From the NCBI GenBank assembly GCA_003991915.1, contig RQTK01000974.1, positions 39,390 to 103,389 on the forward strand: 64,000 nt of DNA, read 5' to 3'. Shown in pieces: positions 63,201-64,000 of the stretch. The stretch comes from Elysia chlorotica. Its lineage: Eukaryota > Mollusca > Gastropoda > Plakobranchidae. The number at the start of each line of letters is the position of its first letter. Positions within the stretch are counted from its first letter, which is position 1. The translations under genes were made by a program, and so were the position numbers. The notes under the pieces were generated by a model, which was not told the origin of the DNA, searched no databases, and worked only from the letters and a program-made list of their open reading frames with translations.

Positions 63201-63333
63201 GCGCGCTGTGGTCGGTCTGTTGAGGATCTCCATCCGTCTGCTCCGTCGTGAGGACATAGCAGCGCAGGTGCTCACCTCCCTGCGCATCCTGCTCATGATC
63301 AAACCCAACGTGGTGCACACCATCTCCAGACAG
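43108..63333 (+). CDS. GBF1: GBF1, Golgi brefeldin A-resistant ARF guanine nucleotide exchange factor, 3'-partial, 27 coding exons
   Basis: GBF1 loads GTP onto ARF1 at the ER-Golgi intermediate compartment and cis-Golgi, driving COPI recruitment. Exons: 43108-43215, 43770-43839, 45768-45899, 46329-46447, 46803-46911, 47306-47418, 48266-48541, 48679-48858, 49376-49544, 50409-50479, 50855-51075, 51566-51664, 51999-52193, 52663-52816, 53473-53603, 54113-54315, 54739-54862, 55871-55996, 56531-56613, 57253-57316, 57721-57893, 59134-59233, 59858-60034, 60502-60569, 61440-61629, 62161-62279, 63114-63333. They join in frame to about 1245 codons if a 59-bp duplication in exon 11 is discounted. Order: DCB (exons 1-6), a divergent serine/acid-rich linker, HUS with its NYDCD box near residue 581, Sec7 from about residue 697, then HDS1. 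The Sec7 loop FRMPGEAP carries the catalytic Glu (about E789), and YAVIMLN and DQHNHN are intact. Ala and Met at the positions known to set brefeldin resistance match the sensitive form. Two coding duplications (exons 3 and 11) are odd. The rest of HDS1 and the C-terminus lie beyond the window. Confidence 0.95.
44125..45505. mobile_element. 1.38-kb insert with near-terminal inverted repeats, no coding capacity (MITE-like)
   Basis: The insert between the two 329-bp copies carries inverted repeats of about 35 bp near its ends, at 44127-44161 and 45453-45487. They differ at about three positions and share the core CAAAATGAGACGTTTTGCGG in opposite orientation. Inside there is a (GA)n tract, a (CTAGAT)n self-complementary tract at 44519-44546 and a TATAAAA-like motif, but no transposase-like frame. 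About 18 bases follow the right repeat before host sequence resumes. No short target-site duplication is evident, because the flanks are the 329-bp repeat itself. A non-autonomous DNA transposon or MITE is the best reading. Confidence 0.6.
44519..44546. repeat. (CTAGAT)n self-complementary tract
   Basis: More than four CTAGAT units inside the GBF1 insert. Each unit is its own near-palindrome, so the tract can form a hairpin. Shorter versions occur near 18310, 42370 and 42513. Confidence 0.9.
45868..46135 (+). repeat. Decayed tandem duplication of GBF1 exon 3 end plus donor
   Basis: The exon 3 end with its donor (donor at 45900) is followed about 147 bp later by a diverged copy with its own GGGTAAGAT donor-like site at 46047. 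Similarity continues for roughly 100 bases into the intron. The copy sits wholly in intron 3. Confidence 0.8.
47530..47715 (+). mobile_element. SINE, family A, GBF1 intron 6
   Basis: GATTCGAGCCC B-box, CCCTACTGGTTTGGTTAGTA, GTGTGTGGCAGCACATAAAA, CAATATAGCCTATATAGTGT and a tail with GGACTTGAAAACAACTCAA. Part of the middle block is deleted. Confidence 0.75.
48145..48300 (+). repeat. Decayed copy of GBF1 exon 7 acceptor and first codons
   Basis: 48145-48181 resembles the start of exon 7 (48259-48300), including a TAG before TTGATGCAAACTGGCAATGT. It lies about 115 bp upstream of the real acceptor and has lost bases relative to it, so it no longer keeps the reading frame. Confidence 0.65.
50705..50800 (+). 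mobile_element. SINE-like element, family C head, GBF1 intron 10
   Basis: GTAGCTCAGTTAGTAGTGCT recalls a tRNA A-box. Relative of 36212-36345. Confidence 0.4.
50889..51006 (+). repeat. 59-bp imperfect tandem duplication inside GBF1 exon 11
   Basis: 50889-50947 and 50948-51006 are adjacent copies differing at about four positions. The exon without one copy is 162 bp, exactly 54 codons, and matches the HUS region. With both copies it is 221 bp, the frame shifts and a TGA appears eight codons into the second copy. The roughly 7% divergence suggests either an old duplication or two alleles joined in assembly. Confidence 0.92.
53330..53450 (+). mobile_element. SINE family A tail fragment, GBF1 intron 14
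   Basis: ATTGTCAGACCTTAGTTTTG GGACC and GCTGAAGTTGGACATT fit a decayed family A 3' end. Confidence 0.5.
54041..54130 (+). repeat. Tandem copy of GBF1 exon 16 acceptor and first codons
   Basis: A block of about 40-50 bp containing the pyrimidine tract, acceptor and first codons (ATCTACCAGATTGGCA) of exon 16 is present twice, 51 bp apart. In the upstream copy the acceptor AG has become AA, so only the downstream one is usable. Confidence 0.8.
56012..56118 (+). repeat. (TC)n microsatellite directly after GBF1 exon 18
   Basis: TC tracts begin about 15 bp after the exon 18 donor. Confidence 0.95.
57861..58800 (+). repeat. About 185-bp tandem array in GBF1 intron 21 carrying copies of the exon 21 end
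   Basis: The last bases of exon 21 and its donor (GCCATAGCTGGATTTAG before GTAGTA at 57894) recur with decay at about 58284-58303, 58470-58487 and 58656-58675. The later spacings are 184 and 188 bp. Each unit also shares a downstream block around TTTCTTGTCT and AACATTGTGGTTTG. A G-run at about 57935-57954 interrupts the first interval. Confidence 0.85.
58990..59115 (+). mobile_element. SINE family A tail fragment before GBF1 exon 22
   Basis: CTGTCAGACAGTAATCTTGG, CAATATAGCCCAGCTG and AAGAAGCCAACCTAA match the family tail. It ends about 20 bp before the exon 22 acceptor, so SINE sequence lies close to the branch-point region. Confidence 0.6.
60160..60350 (+). repeat. (ATT)n microsatellite joined to a SINE tail, GBF1 intron 23
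   Basis: A pure ATT tract (60170-60251) is followed by CTGTCAGATTAAATATAGCC and GGAACCAACTCAACTGAACT, a family A tail remnant. Confidence 0.8.
61624..62031 (+). repeat. 204-bp tandem duplication at the end of GBF1 exon 25
   Basis: 61624-61827 is repeated at 61828-62031. The duplication begins in the final ATCAAG of exon 25 and carries the GTCAGT donor (now GTCAAT) into intron 25. Blocks such as CATAAGTCACTTTCACTACT and TTCTGCCTTATATT occur in both. A relative of the interior occurs in the CDP-DAG synthase intron at about 27225-27410, so a dispersed repeat lies inside the unit. Confidence 0.85.
62762..63030 (+). mobile_element. SINE, family A, nearly full length, GBF1 intron 26
   Basis: Shows the full order CCCCTTCTGGTTGGGTCGGT, CAGTATAATGTGACTGGCTG, CCCCGCCCTGTCTGGCGTGT, CACATAAAATTGTCAGACGT, CCTATATAGTGCTGACGTTG and a tail with repeated AACTTA. 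The best-preserved body in the window. Confidence 0.8.
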
Positions 63334-63431
63334 GTGAGTGCGACGTCTTTACACGAATTAAGGTAGAATTCACAAAAATAATCACTGGGCTACTAGGATG
63401 GTATGTCTCAGACTTCTGCCATTTTGACATT

Positions 63432-63707
63432 AGTATATGTGAATCAGGCACCGGTCAAAATTTGGTCCTTTTGAGTTATTTATAGTGTATTCAGAAGGGT
63501 TGACATTTTATGAGTTTAGGCATATTTCTTGTGTGCACACCTCTTTGATGGAAATGTAAAAAAATTTGAAAAGGCAAAAGCTTTTATAATTATTTTTTTT
63601 GAGATGGAAGGGTGATGCGAAAAGGTTAAGAGGTTGAAAAAAAAGAGTGATTTCTTTTTTTTTTGAGAGTGAAAAATCATTAACTTGTGCCTGATTCAAC
63701 CTAGTTG
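63432..63707. mobile_element. MITE-like element, copy 2, GBF1 intron 27
   Basis: Inverted GTGAATCAGGCA (63439-63450) and TGCCTGATTCAA (63688-63699) repeats match those of the 40982 copy. An 18-bp direct repeat (TCACTGGGCTACTAGGAT and a near copy) lies outside both ends, near 63382 and 63744. Confidence 0.65.
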
Positions 63708-64000
63708 TCTCACATTTCCATTTACAAAGAGCTCAGAAAAGTAGTCACTGAGCTAGTAGGATAAAAATTATTTTATCGTGTAGTAAAACATTTTTTCTTA
63801 TATTTTGCTGGCGTAGATTTCATTTGGCTTGCACAACTATGTTAACAATCTTTGACCTGAACAACATGCTGTGCACCATCACTCTCAGCACTACAATATA
63901 CGATAAGCATTGATGGTTAAAAAATTATTTTTCCATTTTCCTTTGCACCTACCAACTTAATAACATACCATAATCATTGATCCATGCAGTAAAGAAATTC

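Overview
The window is eukaryotic nuclear DNA from an intron-rich, AT-rich invertebrate genome. Proteins with clear animal orthologues are split by GT-AG introns, and there are dense microsatellites, tRNA-headed SINEs and a non-LTR retrotransposon fragment of a kind I know from mollusc and other marine invertebrate genomes. A mollusc, probably a gastropod, is my best inference; the species cannot be read from the sequence.

Layout. Positions 1-17.5 kb are repeat-rich: three minisatellite arrays (39, 50 and 44 bp units), many microsatellites, several SINE families, a diverged local duplication (7.0-8.25 / 9.0-10.5 / 11.0-11.2 kb), a near-identical 0.45 kb duplication, a 47-bp perfect inverted repeat and an assembly gap (N at 16657-16739). 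Three phase-compatible exon-like segments (935-5823, + strand) may belong to an unrecognised gene. From 18.8 kb onward the window holds three recognisable genes: CDP-diacylglycerol synthase (CDS1/CDS2 type, + strand, 11 coding exons, complete, 456 aa), LAMTOR3 (- strand, 6 coding exons, complete, 124 aa) and the Golgi ARF-GEF GBF1 (+ strand, 27 coding exons seen, about 1245 codons, running off the right edge). LAMTOR3 and GBF1 are head to head.

How they relate. All three act on endomembranes: phosphoinositide precursor synthesis in the ER, the lysosomal Ragulator scaffold, and ARF1 activation at the ER-Golgi interface. I see no operon-like relation, and the clustering may be chance.

Most unusual signal. 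Small tandem duplications repeatedly copy exon edges, or exon interiors, into neighbouring sequence. I found eight cases: seven in GBF1 and one in the CDP-DAG synthase gene. Two affect GBF1 coding sequence directly. One is a 59-bp frameshifting duplication inside an exon. The other is an identical 329-bp duplication separated by a 1.38-kb insert with inverted repeats near its ends. No CRISPR, prokaryotic or defence system is present.
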